Source: DAOTVS01 sp034436375
GTDB taxonomy: Bacteria > Chloroflexota > Anaerolineae > SpSt-313
Direction of reading: 5' to 3'
DNA: 12,502 bases
NCBI GenBank assembly: GCA_034436375.1
Contig: DAOTVS010000350.1
Location: 1 to 12,502, forward strand
Below the pieces are notes generated by a model that was not told the origin of the DNA, searched no databases, and was given only the letters and a program-made list of their open reading frames with translations. Positions 1-7,554 of this stretch are shown here, in pieces (position 1 is the first letter of the stretch; each line of letters opens with the position of its first letter). A program made the translations under genes and the position numbers.

Positions 1-707
1 GTCCAGCGGTAGGCCGGCAGGGCAGCGGAGAGGGTGGCCAGGAGCTGCGGATCGGCCTCCACAACGGCAGCCAGCAGCTTGCCCAGGTTCATGCGCCGGG
101 TGGCCGAAATGGGGATGACTTGCGCCGGCTCCAGCCCCAGGCAGCGGGCAGCCGCCTCGGCGACCGGTTTTTGCGCGCCGCGCACCAGGTCAACCTTGTT
201 CAGGGCCACCACAAAGGGGTGCCCCAGGGTCGTCAGTGCGCGGTAGATGGCCAGCTCATCCTCGCCGATGCCGCGCGCCGCGTCGAACACGAACACGATC
301 AGATCGGCCTTCCACGCAGCGGCATACGCCTCTTGGCGCCGCTCCGCACAGGCCCTCGCTCCCTCATCGCCCACGGCCGCCTCGTTGGCGCCGGGTGTAT
401 CCACCACCCAAAAGGCTTCGGCATCGCCGGTCATGGTGCGCCGGGTTGTGCCGGGTACAGGGCTCACCGCGGCCTGAGGCTCCCCTTCGCCCACCAGGGC
501 ATTGTAGAGGGACGATTTGCCGGTGTTCACCGGACCCACCAGGCACACCCGCTTGCGCCCGGCAAAGACCGGCTCGTATTGCCGCCGCACCAGGGCGAGC
601 AGCCCCTTCCAGTCCTTCAGCCCAAACTGCTCAAGAAGAGACAAAATGCACCTCTTCCGCAAACATGCCCCCTGCACGTCAATCATCGTCAGGGCAGCAT
701 GGCTCAT
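1..707 (-). CDS. Era-like (TrmE-Era-EngA type) GTPase, C-terminus cut by window edge
   Basis: My own translation of the minus strand gives 235 open codons running off the left edge. All G motifs are present in order: P-loop GPVNTGKS (residues 58-65), the PGTT switch I threonine (86-89), DTPG (103-106), NKVD (170-173) and SAT (201-203). The PGTTRR context is typical of the Era/EngA/TrmE superfamily, so GTP binding and hydrolysis are expected. About 45 residues precede the P-loop, which is longer than in Era. The missing C-terminus might be an RNA-binding or a membrane (DUF697-like) part, so ribosome or envelope roles cannot be told apart. The start is set by GGAGGA at 717-722, 9 nt before the ATG. 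The ATG overlaps the stop of the phosphoesterase gene as ATGA (704-707), which implies translational coupling. GTPase identity is firm; the cellular role is unknown. Confidence 0.93.
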   Translation of the reverse strand, partial: MSHAALTMIDVQGACLRKRCILSLLEQFGLKDWKGLLALVRRQYEPVFAGRKRVCLVGPVNTGKSSLYNALVGEGEPQAAVSPVPGTTRRTMTGDAEAFWVVDTPGANEAAVGDEGARACAERRQEAYAAAWKADLIVFVFDAARGIGEDELAIYRALTTLGHPFVVALNKVDLVRGAQKPVAEAAARCLGLEPAQVIPISATRRMNLGKLLAAVVEADPQLLATLSAALPAYRW

Positions 708-1438
708 GCCAAAGATTCCTCCAGATGAATGCCGTGGAACAGCGCCAGGGCCCGCTCCCGATCGGGCACCTGCCGCTCGCAGTAATCGGCCTTGAGGGCC
801 GCGTTATCATAAGCAACGGACCGCAGCGAGACTGACGCCTCGGCCCCCCTCATCTCGACCAGAATGAAGGACAACTGCGCCTGCCGGGAGCAGCCCAGCG
901 AGCCGGGGTTGAGGTAGACGGTGCCCCGCCAGCTCAGGTAGAGCGGCTCGTGGGTGTGGCCGAAAAGAATCCAATCCGCCTCTTCATCCTCATAATCGGC
1001 AGTAAAATCGGTGAGCGTCCGCCCCTGAGCGTAGAGAAACGGCCGGTCGACGGCGCTGACCGTGCGGGAATGGAGCAGGAGCATGCGCTTGCCCTCCACG
1101 GTCACAATGCGCGCCCGGGGCAGGGCCGCGACTTGCGCCAGAAGCGCTGGCCCAAGCTGGGCGATCGTCCAATCCTGATGGGCCACTTCAGATGCAAGGA
1201 ACCCCTCGGCATTGCGGTGCAGGAGCGAAAGCTCATTGTTGCCGAGCACGCTCACAAAGCGCGGGTCGCCCAGCACGGCCTCGGCCACCTCTCGCGGGTG
1301 CGGGCCGATCTGTAGGAAATCGCCCAGGTTCAGGATGCGCTCGGCCGGAAAGTGCCGGTCGAGGTAACGCAGGAAAGCGCTCAGAGCGTAGCGGTTCGCG
1401 TGCAGGTCGGCGACAATGGCGATCCTGACCGTCTTCAT
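704..1438 (-). CDS. YfcE/MJ0936-type metallophosphoesterase
   Basis: This 244-residue protein has the calcineurin-like metallophosphoesterase motif series: DLH (D11, H13), GD (D40), GNNE (66-69), H123 and GHTHEP (160-165), followed by NPGS (177-180). These residues should hold a two-metal centre that hydrolyses phosphomonoesters or diesters; the physiological substrate is unknown. In the third motif the usual GNH[DE] is GNNE, so the catalytic His is replaced by Asn. The YfcE/MJ0936 subfamily also departs from His there (GNC), so this is a variant and not decay. The open frame extends 77 codons further upstream, but those codons lie inside the glycoside hydrolase gene and look like an arginine- and tryptophan-rich shadow. 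The ATG at 1438 has GGAGGAGA at 1445-1452, 6 nt upstream. It starts 1 nt after the hydrolase stop and overlaps the GTPase start, so it is the middle gene of a tight operon. Confidence 0.93.
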   Translation of the reverse strand: MKTVRIAIVADLHANRYALSAFLRYLDRHFPAERILNLGDFLQIGPHPREVAEAVLGDPRFVSVLGNNELSLLHRNAEGFLASEVAHQDWTIAQLGPALLAQVAALPRARIVTVEGKRMLLLHSRTVSAVDRPFLYAQGRTLTDFTADYEDEEADWILFGHTHEPLYLSWRGTVYLNPGSLGCSRQAQLSFILVEMRGAEASVSLRSVAYDNAALKADYCERQVPDRERALALFHGIHLEESLA

Positions 1439-1439
1439 C

Positions 1440-3281
1440 TCAGCTCTCCTCCAGCGGCTTTTCCGGCCCGCCCAGCAACCCCTCTTCCAGGAAAGCGATG
1501 ATGCCAAGCAGGCTCCCCCAGTGGTAAAAGCGGTCGCTGTTGGGCCGGTCGCAGCCCTCACCTGTATCGGCCGAATAGTTCTCATGCACATGGCCCCGCT
1601 CGCGCCATTCCTTGAGCAGCAAAGAGCGGGAACGCTGGGCCAGGCCAGCGCGCGCCTGCGGCAAGTCATAATGCCTCAGGCCCAGATAGACCAGGAAATT
1701 CATCGGCGCCCAGATGCGCCCGCGCCAATAGGTCTGCTCGGGGTAGGCGGGATCGTCGCGGGCGATGGAGGGCAGGACCCAATCGCCCCAGAACTCGGCC
1801 GGGTTGGTCAGGTGCTCGCCCACCATGCGCTGGGCCTGCTGCGGAGTCGCCGCCCCAGCCAGCAAGGGGTAGAAAAGGGTAGGCGAGAGGCGGGGGCTGA
1901 GCTCGCCCGTATCGGTGCGGCGGTTGCGAAAGATGCCACTGCGCTCATCCCACAGGGCCTGCAGATTGCCGGCGTAGCGGCCCGCCCGGGCCTGCAGCTC
2001 CGCGGCCTCGGCGGCGCGCCCCAGAATGCGGGCTATATCGGCCAGCGCCCGACAGTCTAGGATGTAGAGGCTGGTGAGGCCGGCATCCTGAAGCTTCAGG
2101 TGATGCGCCTCCGCGTCAAAGGGCACATCGTCGTACATGGGCGAGTTGTCGAGACCCGACTCTAGCGCCGCGCCGAAGCGCTCGTTGACGCCCGCCGTCT
2201 CCCAATAGTTGCCCACGACCGGCTCGTAAGGGTCCGAGCCCCATGCCAGGAGCCCATCGGCCTCGCGGTGCGCAGGCCACCAGCGGTTCCAGGTGAGGAG
2301 ATCGGCAAAGAGCTCCTCCAGCAGCCAGCGATCGCCGTACCGGCGGTAGAGCTCGCGCACCACCAGAGAGCCCACCGGTGGCTGCGAACGGTCGCGGCTC
2401 TTGACACCGTTGGCGGCAGCAAAGTTGGGCACAAAACCCCGCTCGGTCTTGGTGCGCGTGATCTCAATGGCGTTGGCATAGGCCAGGTCACGGTTGTCCA
2501 GACTCGCCAGGTAGGCGGCAAAGTAGTTATCCCAGCAGAACAGGACGCAGCCGCCCCAGTTGCAGTTCCAGATGCGGCTGACGGGAGTAACCACCCGCTC
2601 GTTCTGCGGGTCATAGATCGTATCCCAGGCCAGGCTGGTCTGAATGGCCTCGTACAGGTCGCGCAGGCCTCCATAGCACGCCGCGCGGGCCTCGTGCTCG
2701 CTACGCCGCTGCCCCACCAGGGCACGGATCTCATCGAGGTTGCGCGGGCGGCCCGTGGAGATCCCCACAGCCCCATCGAGGGTTAGAGCGAAATAAGGGC
2801 CAGAGGCCGCGACATTGGGCTCCGGCACCGGCTTGCCAGCGGCATAGATGGGCACCGTGCGCTGCGGCAGCCGGGCCACGATGGCCCCATCCTCCCGACT
2901 GGCATAGCCCGGCCGGTCCCAAAGCAGGGCCGCTTCCGCAATCAGCGTGGCCGGGCGCTTTTGCATGGCCAGAGGCGTCAACAGGAGCGCCAGGTCACCT
3001 CCCTGCGTGGCGCTCTCGACCTGCAGCTCGATGTCGCGCCACTGCAAGGTGAGCGCGCTGTAAGAGCCGTCGTAGGCGTGTGGGCCCGGGCGAATCTGCT
3101 CATCCTCGGCTCCCTGCCGGCCGATCAGGGCCTCGCGCAGAAACTGGCCGTTGCGGTATTCCTTGAGCCCCAGGTTCAGCGCCAGCCCCTCTGGCAGCAG
3201 CACGTGCGACAGCACACTGCGCGTGTTCCAGGTATTCCAGCCTCGAGCCAGCCTCCTCTTCAGCTCTCCATAATCGCCCAT
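1440..3281 (-). CDS. GH63/MGH1-like (alpha/alpha)6 glycoside hydrolase
   Basis: This 613-residue protein looks like a bacterial glucosidase of the GH63/MGH1 type. Visible features are the N-terminal GWNTWNTRSVLSHVLLPEG (14-32), the aromatic WDNYFAAYLAS strip (250-260), ESGLDNSPMYD (374-384), YWRGRIWAPMNF (518-529) and HENYSADTGEG (566-576). By family analogy D378 is the likely general acid and a Glu in the last motif the likely base. An N-terminal beta-rich part (roughly 1-200) precedes an (alpha/alpha)6 barrel. No signal peptide is seen, so it should be cytoplasmic and act on an imported or internal alpha-linked sugar. Mannosylglycerate or glucosylglycerate hydrolase and alpha-glucosidase are alternatives; the substrate cannot be read from sequence. 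The start is the ATG at 3281 with AGGAGAGGG at 3284-3292. A TTG 10 codons upstream keeps the frame open but lacks a ribosome site. Confidence 0.9.
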   Translation of the reverse strand: MGDYGELKRRLARGWNTWNTRSVLSHVLLPEGLALNLGLKEYRNGQFLREALIGRQGAEDEQIRPGPHAYDGSYSALTLQWRDIELQVESATQGGDLALLLTPLAMQKRPATLIAEAALLWDRPGYASREDGAIVARLPQRTVPIYAAGKPVPEPNVAASGPYFALTLDGAVGISTGRPRNLDEIRALVGQRRSEHEARAACYGGLRDLYEAIQTSLAWDTIYDPQNERVVTPVSRIWNCNWGGCVLFCWDNYFAAYLASLDNRDLAYANAIEITRTKTERGFVPNFAAANGVKSRDRSQPPVGSLVVRELYRRYGDRWLLEELFADLLTWNRWWPAHREADGLLAWGSDPYEPVVGNYWETAGVNERFGAALESGLDNSPMYDDVPFDAEAHHLKLQDAGLTSLYILDCRALADIARILGRAAEAAELQARAGRYAGNLQALWDERSGIFRNRRTDTGELSPRLSPTLFYPLLAGAATPQQAQRMVGEHLTNPAEFWGDWVLPSIARDDPAYPEQTYWRGRIWAPMNFLVYLGLRHYDLPQARAGLAQRSRSLLLKEWRERGHVHENYSADTGEGCDRPNSDRFYHWGSLLGIIAFLEEGLLGGPEKPLEES

Positions 3282-3388
3282 GACCCTCTCCTCTTCCTGT
3301 ACTGGCCTCAAACCGCATCATGGCGATACGTTGGTAGAATCCGCTCTTCCTGGGCCTGAAGGGAATGCACTTGGCAGCAGACGTTACA

Positions 3389-3417
3389 ATGATAGCCCAA
3401 TCTGCTGACATGGGCAA
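3389..3417 (-). promoter_or_regulatory. Sigma-70-like promoter for the glycoside hydrolase operon
   Basis: On the minus strand TTGCCC (3417-3412) and TATCAT (3394-3389) are separated by exactly 17 nt. They match the consensus hexamers at 4/6 and 5/6. The predicted transcript would start near 3382 and leave a leader of about 100 nt before the ATG at 3281. It is the best-placed promoter in this gap, but it is a visual match only. Confidence 0.5.
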
Positions 3418-3504
3418 GCGGCGCCACATGTGGAGAGGGTGCCTCTTCGGGCGGAGACCGGGTTACTGCCGGGCGTTACGCTGCGCCACTGCCCGGCTAT
3501 GACC

Positions 3505-3533
3505 CACAAAAGACTCGTGCCGCGAGCCTCGCG
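3505..3533 (-). terminator. Weak candidate terminator after the transglutaminase gene
   Basis: On the minus strand the palindrome CGCGAG-G-CTCGCG (3533-3521) can fold as a 5-bp stem with a 3-nt loop. A short TCTTTTGT run follows about 8 nt further on. The stem is short and the T-run is distant, so this is a weak candidate about 100 nt after the transglutaminase stop. No better terminator is visible in the gap. Confidence 0.25.
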
Positions 3534-3629
3534 AAGCATGAGGCCGGCATGAGAGGGTCCTGCGGAGCAAAGTAGCCTGAATCCTCCCAATGCAGAATCT
3601 CGATCTCCCAGTTCCCTGCCGGGTAGAGA

Positions 3630-5930
3630 TCACCAGCGCCAGAAAAACACCCAGCGCAGCCTGCCGCGCAGTTTGCCCCAGGCCGTGAGGGCCCGCCCGG
3701 CATCGCGCGCCGAAGGGGGATGAGGCGCATAGCGAGCATAGACATAGGTCTCGCCGATGATACGTGCCTCTTCCGCCGCCCCCTGCGCCCAGGCCCCCCG
3801 CTTCTCCAGGCCTTCACCCAGGCGCCGGCTGAATTCGAGCGGCGTATCGCCGGAACTGGGCCCCATATGCACCCGCTCCGCCCAGCGCAGCATCTGCGTG
3901 TAGACCCGGCGCGCCATCTGCACGGTACGCACTCGCTGCCAACTGCGCAGTGTGCTCACCGCCAGCCACACCAGCCCACCGAGGGCCAAAACCGCCAGCA
4001 GGAGTACGGTCCCGGCAGCCGTGGGCAAACGCTGGGTCTGCCACCACGGGAGCGATGCAGCCGGGGTAGGCGCCGTCACTGAGAGCGTATTGCCACCCAG
4101 CGGGCGCACAAAGGCAGTGCGATAGGGCGTAGGCTCGAACTCGATCCAGCCATAGCCCGGGAAGTAGACCTCCGCCCAGGCATGAGCATCGCTTTCCGTG
4201 ACCGCATAGGCGTGCCGGCTATAATCAAAGCGCCCCATGACATAGCCCGAGGCGTAGCGCGCGGGCACCCCCACCGCCCTTAGCATCACCACCATCGCCG
4301 TCGCATAATAGTCGCAGTAGCCGCGGCGGGTCTTGAAAAGCAAATAGTCGGTCACATCCATGCCCTCGGGCGGCGGCGGAATTTTGAGGTCATAATCGTA
4401 GGAGCGCAGGTGCTGCTCGATGGCGACCGCTTTGGCATAGGGAGTTTGGGCCTTGGCCGTCAAATCCTCGGCCAGCTGGCGCACGCGCTCCGGAATCTCA
4501 GGCAACGCCAGGTAGCGCTGCGCAATCTCAGGGGGGTAATCGGTGCCCGCCTCTTGCAGTTCGGTGAGAGTCGGCACGGGAACATCGGAGACAACCGTAT
4601 AGTCGCGCCCGTCCACCACGAGGCCCGCTGCGTCGTTGCCCTGGCGCTCCATCAGGGCCGAGCTCACATCGAGCACCTGGACCGGCTCATTGACGGCCGG
4701 CGCAACGTCGCTGCCCAAAGCGACCAGACTATAGGTCTGCGTCAGCACGCTGTGCGGGTAGGTCGGAGATGCCAGAAGGTCGCCCGGCGGATGCGACGCG
4801 CGCTGCGTGGTGCTGTTTTTCCAGCCACGGCCGGTGTAGGTATCATAGGTCAGCTCACGCCAGTAATGCTGGGGCGCCTCGGGCTGGTCGCCATGCTGCA
4901 TCATGCGCGCCTCGGGCGGCAGAGGCTCCGGGTCGCTGGTGCTGACGTAAAAGACGACATCCTTACCGGGGCTAACCTCGCCGCTGAGATTGTGAGAGTC
5001 ACTGCCCCCGCGGGCGAGGGAGGGAGTGGGGGTCGACACCGGGTTGCGCCCGGCGAACATTTTATCCAGCCGTGTAGTGAACTTCTGATAGGGGTCGTAG
5101 GCGTATTTCCAGAAGAACTCCATGGCTTGGCGGGCGGTGAAATAGGGCACGAGAAAGCCCGCCGCCGCAATCAGCACCGCGAGGACAACACCATAGAACT
5201 GCGCCGAACGGCGCACCTCATAGGAATAGTCGAGCCGCTCCCGCTCCCAGCGCTGCACCTCGCGATCGATGTGCCCCATAGCCAGGAGGACCAGCGCACC
5301 GCACAGATAAAGGCGGAGGTAGGCCATGCCGCGGCCGAAGGTAAGGGCGACATTGCTGAGCAGGAGCGTGCCCGCGGGCAAGAGCGCCCAGAGGGCATTG
5401 CCACGCACCAGCCGCCAGCCGGCAAAGTAGGCGGCCCACCAGACGACGATACTTGCAAAGAGCAGCACCACCAGGGTATCGCGGCTGACAGTGCCGGTAG
5501 CGCTGGCCTGTTGCCAGGCAGTGAGGCGCTCCAGCAGCGTCTGCAGGCGCGCCCACACATCGGGCGCCAGGGAAACCAGGGGCAGATCAGCGCTCCAGTG
5601 GCCCCCCAGCCCAGCCAGCAACCAACGCACGGCATAGCCCAGCTCGCGCCACAGGACCCCCGGGGCAGGGAGGAGCCGGCCGACAGCGATGGTGCTCACC
5701 TCGATGCCCGAAAGGAAACCGAGGAGGCCCACCAGCCAGCCGGGCAGCCGCGATTGTGCCAGGGCATAGCCCAGCCAGCCCGCGGGCGGCACCAGGCCCA
5801 CCAGAGCGATGGCGCCAATCAGCCAGCCGGCATCGATCACCCCCATGGGCAGGCAGAGCAGGGTCAACAGGAGGAAGATCAGGGTGATCCATCCCCCACG
5901 CGGCCGCAATACACGACTGAGCCAGAGCAT
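3630..5930 (-). CDS. TgpA-like membrane transglutaminase-family protein
   Basis: This 766-residue protein has the TgpA layout. There are about six or seven hydrophobic segments at roughly 14-57, 64-85, 152-172, 180-220 and 246-263, then a large extracytoplasmic part, one further membrane segment (about 638-659) and a C-terminal cytoplasmic tail of the DUF4129 kind. The transglutaminase core shows RRGYCDYYATAM with Cys539, DAHAWAEVYF with His583 and GWIEFEPTP. The third triad position, usually Asp, is Glu599 here, a substitution I believe recurs in bacterial members. The family acts as a papain-like peptidase or transamidase at the membrane; the substrate is unknown. The start is the ATG at 5930 with GAGGGAG at 5940-5946; the TTG six codons upstream overlaps that site. 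It lies 116 nt after the DUF58 gene, the usual partner of such proteins. Confidence 0.92.
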   Translation of the reverse strand: MLWLSRVLRPRGGWITLIFLLLTLLCLPMGVIDAGWLIGAIALVGLVPPAGWLGYALAQSRLPGWLVGLLGFLSGIEVSTIAVGRLLPAPGVLWRELGYAVRWLLAGLGGHWSADLPLVSLAPDVWARLQTLLERLTAWQQASATGTVSRDTLVVLLFASIVVWWAAYFAGWRLVRGNALWALLPAGTLLLSNVALTFGRGMAYLRLYLCGALVLLAMGHIDREVQRWERERLDYSYEVRRSAQFYGVVLAVLIAAAGFLVPYFTARQAMEFFWKYAYDPYQKFTTRLDKMFAGRNPVSTPTPSLARGGSDSHNLSGEVSPGKDVVFYVSTSDPEPLPPEARMMQHGDQPEAPQHYWRELTYDTYTGRGWKNSTTQRASHPPGDLLASPTYPHSVLTQTYSLVALGSDVAPAVNEPVQVLDVSSALMERQGNDAAGLVVDGRDYTVVSDVPVPTLTELQEAGTDYPPEIAQRYLALPEIPERVRQLAEDLTAKAQTPYAKAVAIEQHLRSYDYDLKIPPPPEGMDVTDYLLFKTRRGYCDYYATAMVVMLRAVGVPARYASGYVMGRFDYSRHAYAVTESDAHAWAEVYFPGYGWIEFEPTPYRTAFVRPLGGNTLSVTAPTPAASLPWWQTQRLPTAAGTVLLLAVLALGGLVWLAVSTLRSWQRVRTVQMARRVYTQMLRWAERVHMGPSSGDTPLEFSRRLGEGLEKRGAWAQGAAEEARIIGETYVYARYAPHPPSARDAGRALTAWGKLRGRLRWVFFWRW

Positions 5931-6046
5931 CGTGACTCGCTCCCTCAAATCACTCGCACGTGATCACAACGCACGCCAAAGCCAGGAAGAAAGCTTCCTT
6001 CGCCCCTTCTTTGCACCCTTGGCGAATCCGTAACCCTCTTTTCAAA
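5931..6046. other. Spacer between DUF58 and transglutaminase genes
   Basis: This 116-nt gap has no gene. It holds a small inverted repeat AGGAAG-AAAG-CTTCCT at 5984-5999 without a T-run on either strand, and the ribosome site of the transglutaminase gene at 5940-5946. It may separate two expression levels in one operon; I see no strong promoter here. Confidence 0.5.
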
Positions 6047-7315
6047 TCAAGCGGGGGGCACGGCGATAACCCGGCCGGTGCCCAGGACTTTGTAGGTCGG
6101 CCGCTGGCGGCGGTGCTCCACCAACGGGCGGAAGCGGAAACTCTGGGTGATAATCTGCGCGGCCACGCCGCGATCGGAGAGCAGCCCCATCATTGCCGCC
6201 GAGCCGCTCGGGCCGCCAAAGGAGGCCGGGTCCAGAAGCAAGACACTGGTGGCGATGGCGCGCTGCTGCAGATCGGCCAGGGCAGCGAGCCATTCGGGGT
6301 CGATAGAGGGAGTGATGACTATGGCCGTCAGCCCGCGGCCCAGGACGGGCGCCGCCTCTTGCAGCAGGCGGCCCAGAGGCTTGTCACCCACAGCGCGCGC
6401 TGCGGCCAGGCTGCGCAGGATCCGCCAGAGCTGCGTCTCGCCGCTCTCCAGGGGCAACAGGGTGCGCTCGGCACCCTCGCTCAAAAAGCCGACGGCCCGG
6501 TTCTGGCGCAGCATCGCAGCCGCCAGCGAAGCGGCCAGGGTCACAGCATGCTCCTCGGTCGAGACGTCGCCCTGCCCGGCCTGAACGGCGCCGTGCAGGT
6601 CGAGGATGATCCACAGATCGCCAGCCAGCTCATTGTCGTATTCTTTGACATAGAGCTCCTCGCGGCGTGCAGTGGTGCGCCAATGGATGCGGCACAGGGT
6701 ATCGCCCGGCACATAGGGGCGCACTGAAGCCACATTAGGGGTCGCTACAATGGAGCGGCGGGCCGAGCGCACGCGGCCAAAGGTCGTGCCACGCGGAGGC
6801 TCCAGGGGGGGCAGGGCGGCGATCACGGGGTAGACGACGAAGGAGCTCTCCCTCCCCACCTCGATCTCCACCGTGAAAAAGCCAAAGGGGTCACCCATGC
6901 GGATCTGCACCGGCCCCAGGGTGTAGACCCCACGCCGGCGGCATTCCCCCTCCACCTGCCAGCGGGTGTAGGTCTGGCCGTCGACCCCGGTCACGCGCGA
7001 GGCGGTGTAGCCGGGCATGGTGGAGCGGTCGTGCACCTCAGCCCAAAGGACGGGGAGCCAGGAATCGTTGTGGAGGGTAAAGCGCTCTTCCAGCACATCG
7101 CCCACCTGCGCCCAGCCATAGCGCTGCTCGCGCTCCAGCTTGACCTTGGAGGCCAGTTGCCGCGCCCAGTAATAGCCCACGCCCACGGCAACCACGAGCA
7201 CGGCAATGACATAGGTCAGCGCAGGCGCCGGGGCGAAGAGCTGAAAGCCCACCAGCACGCCGACGGTCAGGATAGGGACCACGAGGTGCGGTTTGATACG
7301 TACCTGATGTTCCAT
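6047..7315 (-). CDS. DUF58-domain protein
   Basis: This 422-residue protein has two N-terminal membrane segments (about 10-28 and 32-49) and then a long cytoplasmic part. DUF58 hallmarks are GDPFGFF (141-147), VRPYVPGD (198-205), IHWRTTARREELYVKEYDNE (210-229) and a von Willebrand A-like strand LWIILDLH (234-241). The C-terminal half alternates hydrophobic strands and helices as in a VWA fold. DUF58 proteins are known as partners of MoxR AAA+ ATPases and membrane transglutaminases in envelope or assembly roles; the molecular job is unsettled. The ATG at 7315 was chosen because AGGAGA (7321-7326) lies 5 nt upstream. The frame is open for another 59 codons upstream, but that stretch spans a promoter-like box and a small ORF. 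The transglutaminase follows downstream; no MoxR gene is visible. Confidence 0.93.
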   Translation of the reverse strand: MEHQVRIKPHLVVPILTVGVLVGFQLFAPAPALTYVIAVLVVAVGVGYYWARQLASKVKLEREQRYGWAQVGDVLEERFTLHNDSWLPVLWAEVHDRSTMPGYTASRVTGVDGQTYTRWQVEGECRRRGVYTLGPVQIRMGDPFGFFTVEIEVGRESSFVVYPVIAALPPLEPPRGTTFGRVRSARRSIVATPNVASVRPYVPGDTLCRIHWRTTARREELYVKEYDNELAGDLWIILDLHGAVQAGQGDVSTEEHAVTLAASLAAAMLRQNRAVGFLSEGAERTLLPLESGETQLWRILRSLAAARAVGDKPLGRLLQEAAPVLGRGLTAIVITPSIDPEWLAALADLQQRAIATSVLLLDPASFGGPSGSAAMMGLLSDRGVAAQIITQSFRFRPLVEHRRQRPTYKVLGTGRVIAVPPA

Positions 7316-7340
7316 GGATGTCTCCTGTTGTGCAATATCC

Positions 7341-7349
7341 ATTATAGCA
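7341..7349 (-). promoter_or_regulatory. Extended -10 promoter element before the DUF58 gene
   Basis: The minus strand reads TGCTATAAT here, a perfect -10 hexamer with the TGn extension. The -35 region at 17 nt spacing (TGGCGC) is poor, which is usual for extended -10 promoters. Transcription would start near 7334, leaving about 20 nt that contain only the ribosome site for the ATG at 7315. The TAA inside the box is also the stop codon of the small upstream ORF. Confidence 0.55.
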
Positions 7350-7431
7350 GGTTCTTGCAGAGTGCGCCAGTGGGGAAGACTACGAAAATGCAAAAGCAAA
7401 GCACGAAAAGGAGGGAGATAACTGCTTTCAT
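7342..7431 (-). CDS. Possible 29-residue hydrophobic small protein or leader peptide
   Basis: On the minus strand the ATG at 7431 has GGAGG at 7439-7443, 7 nt upstream, and opens a 29-codon frame. The peptide starts MKAVISLLFVLCFC and ends GALCKNLL. It has one basic residue, a hydrophobic stretch of about 18 residues with two cysteines, then a short polar tail, so it resembles a signal peptide or single membrane segment. It ends 26 nt before the DUF58 start, and its TAA lies within the extended -10 box there. It is too short to match to a family. It could be a real small membrane protein, a leader peptide, or a chance frame helped by a good ribosome-site-like sequence. A second GGAGGCGA copy lies just upstream. 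Confidence 0.33.
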   Translation of the reverse strand: MKAVISLLFVLCFCIFVVFPTGALCKNLL

Positions 7432-7554
7432 CCTGTCGCCTCCAATGGTACTTCGCCTCCATAAAGGCCCGTACCAGGGTAGCGCGGAGCAAAGCCGGTC
7501 ACCGACGATGCTGAGATATACCCACAGGGCGGGCACCAGAGACGAGCGTCGCCA

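Larger units (their letters stand above)
3282..3629. other. Intergenic gap between the transglutaminase and glycoside hydrolase genes
   Basis: This 348-nt stretch has no convincing gene. It carries the promoter at 3389-3417, an inverted repeat GCCGGGC/GCCCGGC at 3468-3474 and 3491-3497, a palindrome CGCGAG-C-CTCGCG at 3521-3533, and a short direct repeat GCATGAG at 3536-3542 and 3547-3553. A minus-strand frame stays open from inside the transglutaminase gene down to 3497, but it has no start or ribosome site of its own. Confidence 0.6.

Noticed and set aside
1439..1669. A 77-residue N-terminal extension of the metallophosphoesterase
   Set aside because: It lies within the glycoside hydrolase gene in another frame, is Arg/Trp-rich, and the internal ATG has a strong ribosome site right before the first catalytic motif.
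3536..3553. Direct repeat GCATGAG at 11-nt period
   Set aside because: Only two 7-nt copies with no third unit; expected by chance in a region of this length.
3497..3817. A minus-strand frame running past the transglutaminase stop (residues such as NWEIEILHWEDSGYF)
   Set aside because: The short stretch beyond 3630 looks protein-like, but the frame is out of phase with the transglutaminase, whose own C-terminus looks complete, and it has no start or ribosome site.
4410..5963. A 517-codon open frame on the plus strand opposite the transglutaminase gene
   Set aside because: It is antisense to a gene with clear family motifs, has a low-complexity Gln/His/Arg-rich translation, and has no recognisable domain; it reflects high GC at third codon positions.
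7316..7492. A 59-residue N-terminal extension of the DUF58 protein
   Set aside because: It crosses the extended -10 box and the small ORF and has no hydrophobic or DUF58-like feature; the ATG at 7315 has AGGAGA at proper distance.
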